From: Pseudomonadota bacterium
GTDB taxonomy: Bacteria; Pseudomonadota; Alphaproteobacteria; Rhizobiales; Hyphomicrobiaceae
Direction of reading: 5' to 3'
NCBI GenBank assembly: GCA_023423275.1
Contig: JAFAFW010000075.1
Span: 141,954-205,953, forward strand
DNA length: 64,000 nt
The notes under the pieces are model-generated. The model saw only the letters and a program-made list of their open reading frames with translations. It had not been told where the DNA came from and did no database searches. Position numbers and translations under genes: made by a program. Positions 1 through 8,584 of the stretch are shown here, in pieces (position 1 is the first letter of the stretch; every line of letters starts with the position of its first letter).

Positions 1-394
1 TATCAGGGCGCGGCACGACGTCCGTGCCGATGCGCTGCACGCGCGGATAATAACCGACAGCGTGGTTGGATGAGGCGAAGACGACCCTCTTCACGCCCTT
101 TTTCCGCGCGGCTTCGAACGTATTATAGCAGCCGATGATATTGGACTGATGGATCACATCCCACGGTCCCTCGACGGAAAAGCCGCCGAGGTGGATGATC
201 CCATCCACACCCTCGCAGATTTTCTCGACGCTGGCCGGATCGCTCAGTTCGCAGGGAATGAACGTCTCGTTCTTGGCGAGGCCGGTAACCTCCTTGATGT
301 CGCTCAGGACGACCTCCGGATACTGCGCTGCCAGCAGCGGCCGGATCATGCCGCCCACGCCTCCGGCGGCTCCCGTCAACAAAACACGCTTCAT
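1..394 (-). CDS. NAD-dependent epimerase/dehydratase, uronate dehydrogenase-like (partial, 3' end cut by window)
   Basis: The N-terminal 131 residues of a short-chain/extended dehydrogenase begin at the ATG at 394 and run off the left edge. The start MKRVLLTGAAGGVGG carries the GxxGxxG Rossmann dinucleotide-binding loop. Further on, DGIIHLGG, NIIGCYN and FASSNHAVGYYP closely resemble uronate dehydrogenases, which oxidise galacturonate or glucuronate to the aldarolactone; this assignment is from memory of that family. The catalytic YxxxK lies beyond the window edge. A GntR regulator follows upstream on the same strand and a TRAP transporter diverges beyond it, which fits sugar-acid catabolism. 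It could instead be another NAD(P)-dependent sugar or sugar-acid epimerase. Confidence 0.7.
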   Translation of the reverse strand, partial: MKRVLLTGAAGGVGGMIRPLLAAQYPEVVLSDIKEVTGLAKNETFIPCELSDPASVEKICEGVDGIIHLGGFSVEGPWDVIHQSNIIGCYNTFEAARKKGVKRVVFASSNHAVGYYPRVQRIGTDVVPRPD

Positions 395-447
395 TGATGC
401 TTTCTCCTGTTGAGTGTCGATCTGAGGTCGTTGTGGCGGGTGGGCTG

Positions 448-1230
448 TCAATCGGCCGTCTGACGCCGTTCGGCGAGATGGCGATAGCGTTCGAGCCCAC
501 GGGTCAGGTGCGTACGCATAGCACGGCGCGCTTCCGTCGCGCGCCCCGCCTCGAGCGCCGCGAAAATTTTTCTATGTTCCCGCTGGATCCCGCTGAGGTA
601 CTGGCGCTGCTCATCCGCCGTGCTCAGCGAAGAACGGATACTCTGACGCGGTATCACATGCCGGCCAAGAAATTCGAGGAACTTGACGAACTTCGGATTG
701 CCTGTCGCGACGGCGATCGCGCGATGGAATGCGAAGTCTTCCTGGACGGCTCCCTCACCCCGCGCAATTGCCGCTTCGATCGCAGCGAGAGCTTCGGCCA
801 CCGGTGCAAGATGCTCCGGGGTCATTCGGGCGGCAGCGATAGCGGCGCCCTCCAGCTCGATTGCCAGCCGCAATTCCATCACGTCGAGAACGTCGCTGAT
901 CGAGCTGAGGCCTTCCGGAGCCAAGCGGAACATGGCCCTGCTTTCATCAGAGGCCACAAACGCACCGGCACCCTGCCGGGTGATCACCAGACCTTCTGCC
1001 CTGAGTGCGGCGACGGCCTCGCGAATCACGGTGCGGCTGACCCCGAGCACCGCCATCAGCTCCTGCTCCGTCGGCAGGCGCGCGCCCGCCTCCAAACGGC
1101 CACTGCGAATTTCCCCGGCGATTTGATCCACAACCTCGTGTGTCAGATTGCGGACCGGACGCAGCGGCCGAAGCGCAGGAAGCTTGTCAGGTGTTGGGGA
1201 CGATGATATTTTCTCAAGTCGTCGGGTCAT
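448..1230 (-). CDS. GntR/FadR-family transcriptional regulator
   Basis: A 260-residue protein with an N-terminal winged helix-turn-helix (about residues 30-95, with the GntR signatures GARLPTEQELMAVLGVSRT and REAVAALRAEGLV) and an all-helical FCD ligand-binding domain (about 105-240). The FCD part contains MELRLAIELEGAAIAA and a D-x3-H type metal/effector pattern in FAFHRAIAVATGN. FCD regulators usually sense sugar acids or other organic acids and repress neighbouring genes. It lies between the uronate-dehydrogenase-like gene on the same strand and the divergent TRAP operon, so it probably controls both. The 229-bp divergent region holds the promoters, but I could not identify an operator with confidence. 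Confidence 0.88.
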   Translation of the reverse strand: MTRRLEKISSSPTPDKLPALRPLRPVRNLTHEVVDQIAGEIRSGRLEAGARLPTEQELMAVLGVSRTVIREAVAALRAEGLVITRQGAGAFVASDESRAMFRLAPEGLSSISDVLDVMELRLAIELEGAAIAAARMTPEHLAPVAEALAAIEAAIARGEGAVQEDFAFHRAIAVATGNPKFVKFLEFLGRHVIPRQSIRSSLSTADEQRQYLSGIQREHRKIFAALEAGRATEARRAMRTHLTRGLERYRHLAERRQTAD

Positions 1231-1459
1231 CGTACAACTTTAATACCATTGACGCGACAGTCTCACAAGGTGTCTTTCAGACGCCATACAGGCTGATCGG
1301 GCAGGAGGCCGCACGCATCGCGAAGGGCTGAATGGTGCATCCCTTCTAATTCAGTAGCGCAACGCACCGCCCTCATTGTAAGCAGCTGATAAAATATCCG
1401 GCTCCAGACCGGAAGATGATCGCTTCAAAAACAAGCGTTGTCATTCAGGAGGAAACGCA

Positions 1460-2461
1460 ATGAACAGACGCGAAGTCATGAAATTGGGCTCGATGACGCT
1501 CGCTGCGACCGGTATCGGCGCATTGGGCGGTCCGGTCTTTGCTCAAAACAAGATGGTGCTCAAAGCCACCGACGTTCACCCGCTCGGCTATCCGACCGTC
1601 GAAGCTGTCGAACGCATGGGCAAGAAGCTCGAAGCCGCGACCAACGGCCGGATTTCCGTGCAGATGTTCCCGTCGATGCAGCTCGGCGGCGAAAAGGAAA
1701 TGATCGAGCAGGCCCAAATCGGCGCCCTGCAGCTCGCGCGCATTTCCATCGGCCCGATGGGCCCGCTCGTTCCCGAATTCAACGTGTTCAACCTGCCTTT
1801 TGTGTTCCGCGACGCGGCGCACATGGAAAAGGTGATCGACGGCGAAATCGGTGACGAGCTACTGCAGAAACTTTCGGATCACCCGACGGCCGGTCTCATC
1901 GGCCTGTGCTATATGAATTCCGGAGCCCGCAACGTTTACAATTCCAAGAAGCCCATCACGACGATCGACGATCTGAAAGGTCTCAAGATCCGTATGATGG
2001 GTAACCCGCTGTTCGTCGATACGATGAACGCTCTCGGCGGCAATGGCGTGGCGATGGGCTTCGATCAGCTCATCAACGGCATGCAGACCGGCGTTGTGGA
2101 CGGCGCGGAAAACAACGAGCCGTCTTATGAAAGCGGGCAGCATTATCGCTACGCGAAATACTATTCCCGCACCGGGCATCTGATCATTCCGGAAATCCTG
2201 GTGTTCTCGAAGCGGAGCTGGAACAATCTGTCCAAGGAAGACCAGGAACTGATCCGCAAGCTTTCCAAAGAGGCACAGCAGGAACAGCGCAAGCTCTGGT
2301 ACGAGCGCGAAAAGGAATCGGTCGAAAAACTGAAAGCGGCCGGTGTCGAGATCAATGATATCCCGGATCGCACGGCCTTCCAGAACGCGGTGAAGCCGGT
2401 CTGGGAAAAGCACGCCTCGGCCCATAAGGCGCTCATTGACCGCGTTCAGGCTGTAAAATAG
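1460..2461 (+). CDS. TRAP transporter substrate-binding protein, DctP family
   Basis: A 333-residue periplasmic binding protein. The signal sequence begins MNRREVMKLGSMTLAATG and ends near VFAQ, with a Tat-like twin arginine. The mature part shows the DctP fold markers: a MQLGGEKEMIEQAQIGALQ segment, the loop ending FVFRDAAHMEKV, the conserved arginine in LKGLKIRMMGNP that binds carboxylates, and GMQTGVVDGAENN. It starts at an ATG behind a strong ribosome binding site (aggaggaaacgc). It is the first gene of a three-gene TRAP operon with the small and large permeases directly downstream. The neighbouring dehydrogenase suggests a uronate or related sugar acid as ligand, which is an inference. 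Confidence 0.9.
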   Translation: MNRREVMKLGSMTLAATGIGALGGPVFAQNKMVLKATDVHPLGYPTVEAVERMGKKLEAATNGRISVQMFPSMQLGGEKEMIEQAQIGALQLARISIGPMGPLVPEFNVFNLPFVFRDAAHMEKVIDGEIGDELLQKLSDHPTAGLIGLCYMNSGARNVYNSKKPITTIDDLKGLKIRMMGNPLFVDTMNALGGNGVAMGFDQLINGMQTGVVDGAENNEPSYESGQHYRYAKYYSRTGHLIIPEILVFSKRSWNNLSKEDQELIRKLSKEAQQEQRKLWYEREKESVEKLKAAGVEINDIPDRTAFQNAVKPVWEKHASAHKALIDRVQAVK

Positions 2462-2527
2462 CCCTTAGTTCCGACCGGCCGCCCCGCGCACACCACGAGG
2501 CGGCCGGTATCATTTCGGGAGACGCCG

Positions 2528-3052
2528 ATGCGCGCTGCCTACTTCCGCGCGATGGACGAGTTGCACCGTGCCTGCGTATTTATGGCCGGGTTGGCGCTCG
2601 TCGTCATTACGCTTATCATTCCGTGGGGTGTCTTTACCCGGTACGTGCTCAACAGCGCGTCGTCATGGCCGGAGCCGCTCGCGATCCTGCTGATGATCGT
2701 CATTTCGTTCCTGTCCGCGGTCGTATGCTATCGCGAGCATCTCCACATCGCAGTCGGTATCCTGCCGTCGATAACCAGCGGAGTCGGACGTCTGCTGCTC
2801 GGCATCGTCATCGAGAGCGGCATGTTCCTGATGAACATGTTTCTGCTGTGGTATGGCATAAATCTCGTGAAGCAGACGTGGTATCAGTCGATCGCCGAAT
2901 TCCCCATTGTTTCGGTCGGCGTCTCGTATCTGCCCATCCCGATCTGTGGCCTGATCACCATCCTTTTCATTGTCGAGCGGTTTCTCAAGGGCGACTGGTT
3001 TCCCGCGCCGCACATCCATGACGATGACCTGCATCCTCTCTCCACTGAATAG
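2528..3052 (+). CDS. dctQ: TRAP transporter small permease, DctQ family
   Basis: A 174-residue inner-membrane protein with four predicted transmembrane segments, as is normal for DctQ. Segment 1 includes VFMAGLALVVITLIIPWGVF, and the family marker FTRYVLNSASSWPEPLA (aromatic, N, W/E region) follows. It supports assembly of the large permease in a tripartite ATP-independent periplasmic transporter that runs on the sodium or proton gradient. It lies 66 bp after the binding protein and 14 bp before the large permease, consistent with one transcript. A gaga-type ribosome binding site precedes the ATG. Confidence 0.87.
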   Translation: MRAAYFRAMDELHRACVFMAGLALVVITLIIPWGVFTRYVLNSASSWPEPLAILLMIVISFLSAVVCYREHLHIAVGILPSITSGVGRLLLGIVIESGMFLMNMFLLWYGINLVKQTWYQSIAEFPIVSVGVSYLPIPICGLITILFIVERFLKGDWFPAPHIHDDDLHPLSTE

Positions 3053-3066
3053 CGAACCCCATAACC

Positions 3067-4353
3067 ATGGACGCATTCGTACTCATCGGCACCTTCATCG
3101 CCGCCTGCCTTCTTGGGATGCCGGTCGCTTATGCCCTCGGGCTCGCGGCGGCGGCGGGCGCGCTTTGGATGGACATTCCGCTCGAAGCGATTGCGCTGAA
3201 AACATCCGACGGCATGGATGATTTTCCACTGCTTGCCATCCCCTTCTTCATTCTCGCCGGCGCGATCATGGGCGAGGGCGGTATGGCCGCCCGCATCGTG
3301 AACCTCGCCAAGGTGTTCGTTGGCTTCATCCGCGGCGGCCTCGCGCTGGTCAACCTGCTGGCGTCCTCGATCTTCGGTGCGATCTCCGGTTCGTCGGTCG
3401 CTGACACGGCTTCGATCGGATCGGTGATGATCCCGCAAATGGTGAAGGCGGGATATCCCCGATTGTTCGCCGTGAGCGTCACAGTGTCGGGTTCCCTGCA
3501 GCCTCTGCTCATCCCGCCCAGCCATAACATGGTCATCTACTCGCTGGCCGCTGGCGGAACCGTCTCCGTGGCGCATCTGTTTCTCGGCGGCATCATCCCG
3601 GGGCTTCTGCTGTGCATCGGCCTGATGACGCTCGTGCTGACGGTCGCCTACCGCAAGAACCTCCCCAAAGGAGAACCCGTCCCTCTGGGCCAGGCCTTGC
3701 GCATCGCGGTCGATGCGGTCTGGGGACTGGTGACCGTTTTCATCATCATGGGAGGCATTCTGTCGGGCATCTTCACGCCGACAGAGAGCGCGGCCGTGGC
3801 CTGCGTCTGGGCCTTCTTCGTAACGATGTTCATCTACCGCAGTTACAAATGGTCCGAGCTGCCCTTGCTGATCGGTCGCGTGATCCGCACGCTCGGCATG
3901 GTCATGATCATGATCGGGTTCTCGATTGCCTTCGGCTACATGATGGCGCTGATGCGCATTCCCTCGCTGGCAGCGGAGTTCTTCTCGACCGTCGCGTCCG
4001 ACAAGTACATGTTCCTGTTGTACGTGAATATCCTGCTGCTCATTCTGGGAACGTTCATGGACCTGGCGCCGATGGTGCTGATCTGCACGCCGGTGTTTCT
4101 GCCCATCCTGCAGAAGTTCGGCATCGATCCGGTTCATTTCGGCATCGTGATGATCTTCAACCTTGGTATCGGTCTGCTGACGCCACCGGTGGGCCCAACG
4201 CTGGCCGTGGGCTGCGCCATCGGCAAAGTCTCGATGGAAGCCCTGTCGCGCGCTATTCTCGTCTTCTACATCCCGCTGTTGGCTGTTCTAGGCGTGATCA
4301 CGTACTTCCCGGAATTGACACTCTGGCTGCCACGCACATTGCTCGGCGATTGA
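3067..4353 (+). CDS. dctM: TRAP transporter large permease, DctM family
   Basis: A 428-residue integral membrane protein of the DctM family, the usual length, with about 12 hydrophobic segments. Family motifs include the N-terminal LLGMPVAYALGLAAAAG, PLLAIPFFILAGAIM, the helix-break segment SSIFGAISGSSVADTASIGS, and the C-terminal LGIGLLTPPVGPTLAVGCAI. It catalyses solute translocation through the inner membrane in complex with DctQ, fed by the DctP protein at 1460-2461. It ends the operon; no obvious rho-independent terminator was seen in the 120 bp after it. Confidence 0.92.
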   Translation: MDAFVLIGTFIAACLLGMPVAYALGLAAAAGALWMDIPLEAIALKTSDGMDDFPLLAIPFFILAGAIMGEGGMAARIVNLAKVFVGFIRGGLALVNLLASSIFGAISGSSVADTASIGSVMIPQMVKAGYPRLFAVSVTVSGSLQPLLIPPSHNMVIYSLAAGGTVSVAHLFLGGIIPGLLLCIGLMTLVLTVAYRKNLPKGEPVPLGQALRIAVDAVWGLVTVFIIMGGILSGIFTPTESAAVACVWAFFVTMFIYRSYKWSELPLLIGRVIRTLGMVMIMIGFSIAFGYMMALMRIPSLAAEFFSTVASDKYMFLLYVNILLLILGTFMDLAPMVLICTPVFLPILQKFGIDPVHFGIVMIFNLGIGLLTPPVGPTLAVGCAIGKVSMEALSRAILVFYIPLLAVLGVITYFPELTLWLPRTLLGD

Positions 4354-4475
4354 CGCTTCGCCAGATGCCGCGGGCTCCGTGATGGGATCAACGGTGCTCG
4401 CGCAAACCGGCTTCCTTGTCGCCTCCCCCTAGGCACGACGCTCCGCGACCTTTAGTAGGCAAGGATCGGACGGCG

Positions 4476-5630
4476 ATGTCAGGGCGGCCGATTGAGGCTC
4501 CGCTGCTGCCCGGACTCGCCGCCCAAGGCTGGCTGGGCGGTGACATGACGAGCGATAAATCAGATTACGAAACGGCGTGCACCTCCGAGCAGATCGCTGC
4601 ACGCGGCAATCGAAAACCCGTCAATCTCGCTTTGCAGGGCGGCGGTGCGCACGGCGCGTTCGGGTGGGGCGTGCTCGATCGTTTGCTCGAGGATGACCGT
4701 CTCGCCATCGACGCCATCAGCGCCACCAGTGCCGGTGCCATGAATGCGGTGACCATGGCTTACGGAGTGTCGCTCGGCGGACGCGACGGAGCGCGCGAGA
4801 AGCTCACGGAATTCTGGCAAGCCGTCAGTGATGCCGGATGGCTCTATAGCCCAGTCAAGAATTCCCCACTCGAAAACTGGCTCTCGATCAATCATTTCGA
4901 TAACGGCTGCTCACCGTCATTCAAAATGTTCATGGCGATGGTGAACACGTTTTCGCCTTACGAGCTCAATCCCCTGGATTTCAATCCGCTGCGGGATGTG
5001 TTGCTCAAGGTCGTCGATTTCGAACGCTTGCGGATCTGTCCCAACGCCACACGCCTGTTCCTGGGTGCCACCAACGTTCGCACCGGAAAAATCCGGGTAT
5101 TCGAGAACTCCGAGATTACGCTCGACGCAGTGCTCGCCTCAGCCTGCCTGCCCTATATCTTCAAGGCCGTTGAAATCGATGGCGAGCATTACTGGGACGG
5201 CGGCTTCATGGGCAATCCGGCGATCTTTCCCCTGATTTACCGCGGCGCTTCGAGCGATGTTATCATCGTACACATCAATCCGCTGGTGCGCGATCACCTG
5301 CCCGCGACCGCGCCTGAGATCTTCAACCGCATAAACGAAATATCCTTCAATTCGTCTCTGATGCGGGAAATGCGCGCCATCGCGTTCGTATCCCGTTTGC
5401 TCGACGACAATCGGCTCGACATCGGACACTATCGGCGCATGCTGATTCACTCGATCCGGGATGATGAAGAAATGAACCACCATAACATCGAGAGCAAACT
5501 CAATCCGGATTGGGGCTTTCTGTGTCATTTGCGCGATGCAGGCCGCAAAGCCGCCGACGCATGGCTGGCGACGGGCTACGACAAAATCGGGAAAACATCG
5601 ACCATCGACATCACGGCAACCTTTATGTGA
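4476..5630 (+). CDS. Patatin-like phospholipase family protein
   Basis: A patatin-fold serine hydrolase with a Ser-Asp dyad. The oxyanion-hole glycines are in LALQGGGAHGAFGWGVLD, the nucleophile serine lies in ISATSAGAMNAV (a GxSxG-type elbow, here with A in the first position), and the dyad aspartate in YWDGGFMGNPA. Such proteins deacylate membrane lipids or storage lipids. I chose the ATG at 4476, preceded by aaggatcgg, giving 384 residues; an in-frame TTG lies at 4416 and another ATG at 4545. It stands between the TRAP operon and a convergent GGDEF-EAL gene, with no clear functional partner. The C-terminal 120 residues are not assigned to a domain. Confidence 0.85.
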   Translation: MSGRPIEAPLLPGLAAQGWLGGDMTSDKSDYETACTSEQIAARGNRKPVNLALQGGGAHGAFGWGVLDRLLEDDRLAIDAISATSAGAMNAVTMAYGVSLGGRDGAREKLTEFWQAVSDAGWLYSPVKNSPLENWLSINHFDNGCSPSFKMFMAMVNTFSPYELNPLDFNPLRDVLLKVVDFERLRICPNATRLFLGATNVRTGKIRVFENSEITLDAVLASACLPYIFKAVEIDGEHYWDGGFMGNPAIFPLIYRGASSDVIIVHINPLVRDHLPATAPEIFNRINEISFNSSLMREMRAIAFVSRLLDDNRLDIGHYRRMLIHSIRDDEEMNHHNIESKLNPDWGFLCHLRDAGRKAADAWLATGYDKIGKTSTIDITATFM

Positions 5631-5644
5631 GCTGCCCTCAACGT

Positions 5645-8344
5645 TCAGGCTGCAGCCTGCCCTGCGCCCCCCGCTGGCATCAATTTCGGAACAGGCTCAC
5701 CTGACAACTTGCGCACCTCCTGAGCCGGCACGGGCGGGCTCCACCAATAGCCCTGCGCCTCGCAACAGCCCAACGCCATAAGCTCCCGTAGCTGCTCCGC
5801 CGACTCGACGCCTTCCGCGATGGTGGTCATCCCGAGGTTCGAAGCCAATTCGGTAATCGTGCGAATGATTTCCGTGGAGCCGGGAATATGACCAATCCCG
5901 CTGACGAATGACCGATCGATCTTGATGCTGTCGAAGGGAAAGCGCAACAGATAGCTCAGTGAAGAATAGCCGGTCCCGAAATCGTCCATTGCGATCCGCG
6001 CTCCGAGATTGCGCAACTCGTGCAATTGCCGAAGGGTTTGCGTGTCGCCGCAAAGCAGTGTCGATTCCGTAATCTCCAGCACGAGGCGATGTGCAGGGGC
6101 TCCCGCGTCAGCAAGTGCGGTCTTGATCTGCCGCACCAGTTCACTGCTGCGGAATTGGATAGGCGACAGGTTGACGGCGATCTTCAAGTGATCCGGCATC
6201 CGCGCGAGTTCCTGGCACGCTTGTTCGAGCGCCCAAGCACCGATCGGTTCGATGAGGCCGATATCCTCCGCCAACGGCACGAATTCCGCGGGCAACACCA
6301 GCCCCTTGTGCGGATGCCGCCAGCGGATCAATGCCTCAAAGCCGCTGATCTCCTGCGAGTCGAGACGGTACAGGGGCTGATAATGAAGCTCGAATTCGCG
6401 CTCTGTCAGCGCCTTGCGCAAGTCGCGCTCCAACGCGTGGCGTTGCCGGATTCTGGCGTGCATCTGCGGTTCATAGAAGCGATACGCCGGCCGCGGGGAT
6501 GCCTTCGCTTCGGCGAGAGCCAGATTGGCAAACACGAGCAGATCTTCGGCTGTTCTCACGTCAGCAGTCGCCCGCGCAATGCCGATGCTGGCGCCGATGG
6601 CAACGTTGTGCCCCGCTACGGCGAAAGGTTCGCTCAGCCGCCGTATCACCTTCTGGGCCAGCCTGGCGGGGTCGCTGCCGTCATCGAGGCGATGGACGAG
6701 CGCAAATTCGTCTCCACCAAGTCGTGCAATGAGATCGCCCCGGCCCACCAGATGCCGAAGACGCCCCGCCACGAGACGCAAGAGTTCGTCTCCGACCGTA
6801 TACCCGAGCGCGTCGTTAACCACCCTGAACAGATCGAGATTGATGCAAAGGAGTGCGACCCCGTCGCGGTCTCCGGCCGATGACAAGGCGCACGCCAGCC
6901 GTTCGTTGAGCATCGCTCGGTTGGCAAGATTGGTCAGCGCATCGTGACGAATCAGGTGATTGATCCTGGCTTCCGTCTGATATCTGCCCGTTACATCGGT
7001 GAAGGTCCGCACGAAACCGCCGTCAGGCAGCAACTGGCTTCGCACCTCGAGCACGGTGCCATCGCGCGTGGTCCATTCGTGCGTCGGCACCCGGATCGGC
7101 GCGGAACGCCGCGGTTTATCCCCGTGCCAAGGAGAGACGGCACCGACGTCGAACGGGTTGAATTCTCCCATTCTGCGCTGATGATCGATCACGTCGGCGT
7201 ATGCAGGAGGATGCTTCAGATAGGAGCCGGGCAAGCCGAGAAGCGTCACAGCCTGGCGGTTGATGGCAGCGAGTTGACCGTCGCCGTCAACCATCATGAT
7301 CCCTTGCGACATATGGTTCAGGGTCAGCTCCAGCTCGCGGGATTTCGCACGCGAGCGGATTTCACTGAGCGAGAGGGCGCCTTGAATTCTGTCCAGCTTC
7401 AAAGCATGCCGTGACGCCACGAGCACAGACACCAAGAAGAGCGCACTCAGGAGGCCGGCGAACAGATGCGCGTTGCGCTTGTGGCGGCTGAAGCTCACGA
7501 CGCTTTCCTCGTCGGCCGCGGATACGGCGACGACGAGCGGCAATTTTTCAAGCGCACGGTAGGAAACGATGGCGCCACCATTGTGATCATCGCCGGGCTG
7601 CCAGAACGATCCGCGGCTCCCCCGCTTCAGTCGTGCAAAGAGCTCTGTGCGCGACAGATCCGTGCCCGGCGCAGGCGCGACGTTGCCGTGCGCAGCGCGA
7701 ACGACACCATCGCGGCCAATCAGCATCATGGCGCGATCCAGATCGATCACGACGGCGCCATGCAGCTGCGGGACCAACTGAGGATCGAGCGATACGGCGA
7801 TGACCCCGCCGAAATTTCCATCCGGCTTATCGAACTTCCGCGTCAGCACGACGCGCCCCAGCTCGGCGGCGTCTCCCCGAAGCGGTTGACTGATGAAAAG
7901 CACATCGTCCTTGTTGTTATTCGCATGCACACGGAAGAATTCGCTATCGCTCAGCGACATCGCGACTTTCGTTGACAAAGCAGTGCCGGTCGCGAGCAGG
8001 CTCCCGTTCTCGTCGATCACTGAAATCGTCGATGGGCTGTCTCGATCGATGGAGGCCTCCGACAGGAGTTGCGACCAGCTCGCAGTCCCGCCTGCGCGTT
8101 CATAGGCGCGCCGCACGAGCAAGAAGGCCCGATCAGCTTCCCCGATGGCTCGCATCACCCGCTCTTCGAGCACATGGCTGAGATTGCCGGTATCTTTGAA
8201 AATCGCCTGACGGACCGCTTGCCGTTCAAGCGCCAGATGCACCAGCGCACCCAGCCATACGAGCGCGAGGGCGGCGATTCCGCAACAAAGGTAGGCCCGC
8301 GCAGACGAATACGGATAACCCGACGGTATCCAACGGAACATCAT
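5645..8344 (-). CDS. Membrane-bound PAS-GGDEF-EAL cyclic-di-GMP enzyme
   Basis: An 899-residue protein. A transmembrane helix near residues 18-37 is followed by a periplasmic Cache/CHASE-like sensor of about 250 residues, a second helix (AGLLSALFLVSVLVASR, near 290-312), a PAS domain starting LNHMSQGIMMVDGDGQ, then GGDEF and EAL domains. The cyclase signature is intact (ARLGGDEFALVHR). The phosphodiesterase domain keeps EAL (GFEALIRWRHP), the acidic metal ligands DDFGTGYSS and KIDRSFV, and the late EGVES motif, so both activities are possible. It turns over c-di-GMP at the membrane in response to an extracytoplasmic ligand. It is transcribed convergently with the patatin gene, 14 bp apart, and divergently from the acyl-CoA dehydrogenase. 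Confidence 0.93.
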   Translation of the reverse strand: MMFRWIPSGYPYSSARAYLCCGIAALALVWLGALVHLALERQAVRQAIFKDTGNLSHVLEERVMRAIGEADRAFLLVRRAYERAGGTASWSQLLSEASIDRDSPSTISVIDENGSLLATGTALSTKVAMSLSDSEFFRVHANNNKDDVLFISQPLRGDAAELGRVVLTRKFDKPDGNFGGVIAVSLDPQLVPQLHGAVVIDLDRAMMLIGRDGVVRAAHGNVAPAPGTDLSRTELFARLKRGSRGSFWQPGDDHNGGAIVSYRALEKLPLVVAVSAADEESVVSFSRHKRNAHLFAGLLSALFLVSVLVASRHALKLDRIQGALSLSEIRSRAKSRELELTLNHMSQGIMMVDGDGQLAAINRQAVTLLGLPGSYLKHPPAYADVIDHQRRMGEFNPFDVGAVSPWHGDKPRRSAPIRVPTHEWTTRDGTVLEVRSQLLPDGGFVRTFTDVTGRYQTEARINHLIRHDALTNLANRAMLNERLACALSSAGDRDGVALLCINLDLFRVVNDALGYTVGDELLRLVAGRLRHLVGRGDLIARLGGDEFALVHRLDDGSDPARLAQKVIRRLSEPFAVAGHNVAIGASIGIARATADVRTAEDLLVFANLALAEAKASPRPAYRFYEPQMHARIRQRHALERDLRKALTEREFELHYQPLYRLDSQEISGFEALIRWRHPHKGLVLPAEFVPLAEDIGLIEPIGAWALEQACQELARMPDHLKIAVNLSPIQFRSSELVRQIKTALADAGAPAHRLVLEITESTLLCGDTQTLRQLHELRNLGARIAMDDFGTGYSSLSYLLRFPFDSIKIDRSFVSGIGHIPGSTEIIRTITELASNLGMTTIAEGVESAEQLRELMALGCCEAQGYWWSPPVPAQEVRKLSGEPVPKLMPAGGAGQAAA

Positions 8345-8584
8345 ATCGTATCTCTCCGCATTTCGCGTATTTATGCGATATCCGCATAAATATTTAATTT
8401 TCGGCGAATACGAAAGGCCTCCTCCTGCCCCTCACGCGTCGAAGCGGTTAACGAGGGGTTAAAACCGGTGCTCAAATCGTGAAGAACGACAGGCCGTCAT
8501 CGTGCCCAGCTCGTGATTGTCGAAGCGACGCTCAATCGGTACGAACACGTCAACGGCACGACCAGGCACAAGGACAACAACACC

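Noticed and set aside
1140..1331. A 63-codon plus-strand frame in the GntR/TRAP divergent region
   Set aside because: Mostly antisense to the GntR gene 5' end and without a ribosome binding site or a family match.
2884..4137. A 417-codon minus-strand frame
   Set aside because: It lies antisense to the DctM permease gene, is rich in His, Arg, Asp and Gln, and matches no family. High GC third positions explain it.
6020..6883. A 287-codon plus-strand frame within the GGDEF-EAL gene
   Set aside because: Antisense to a gene with intact GGDEF and EAL motifs and without a recognisable domain of its own.
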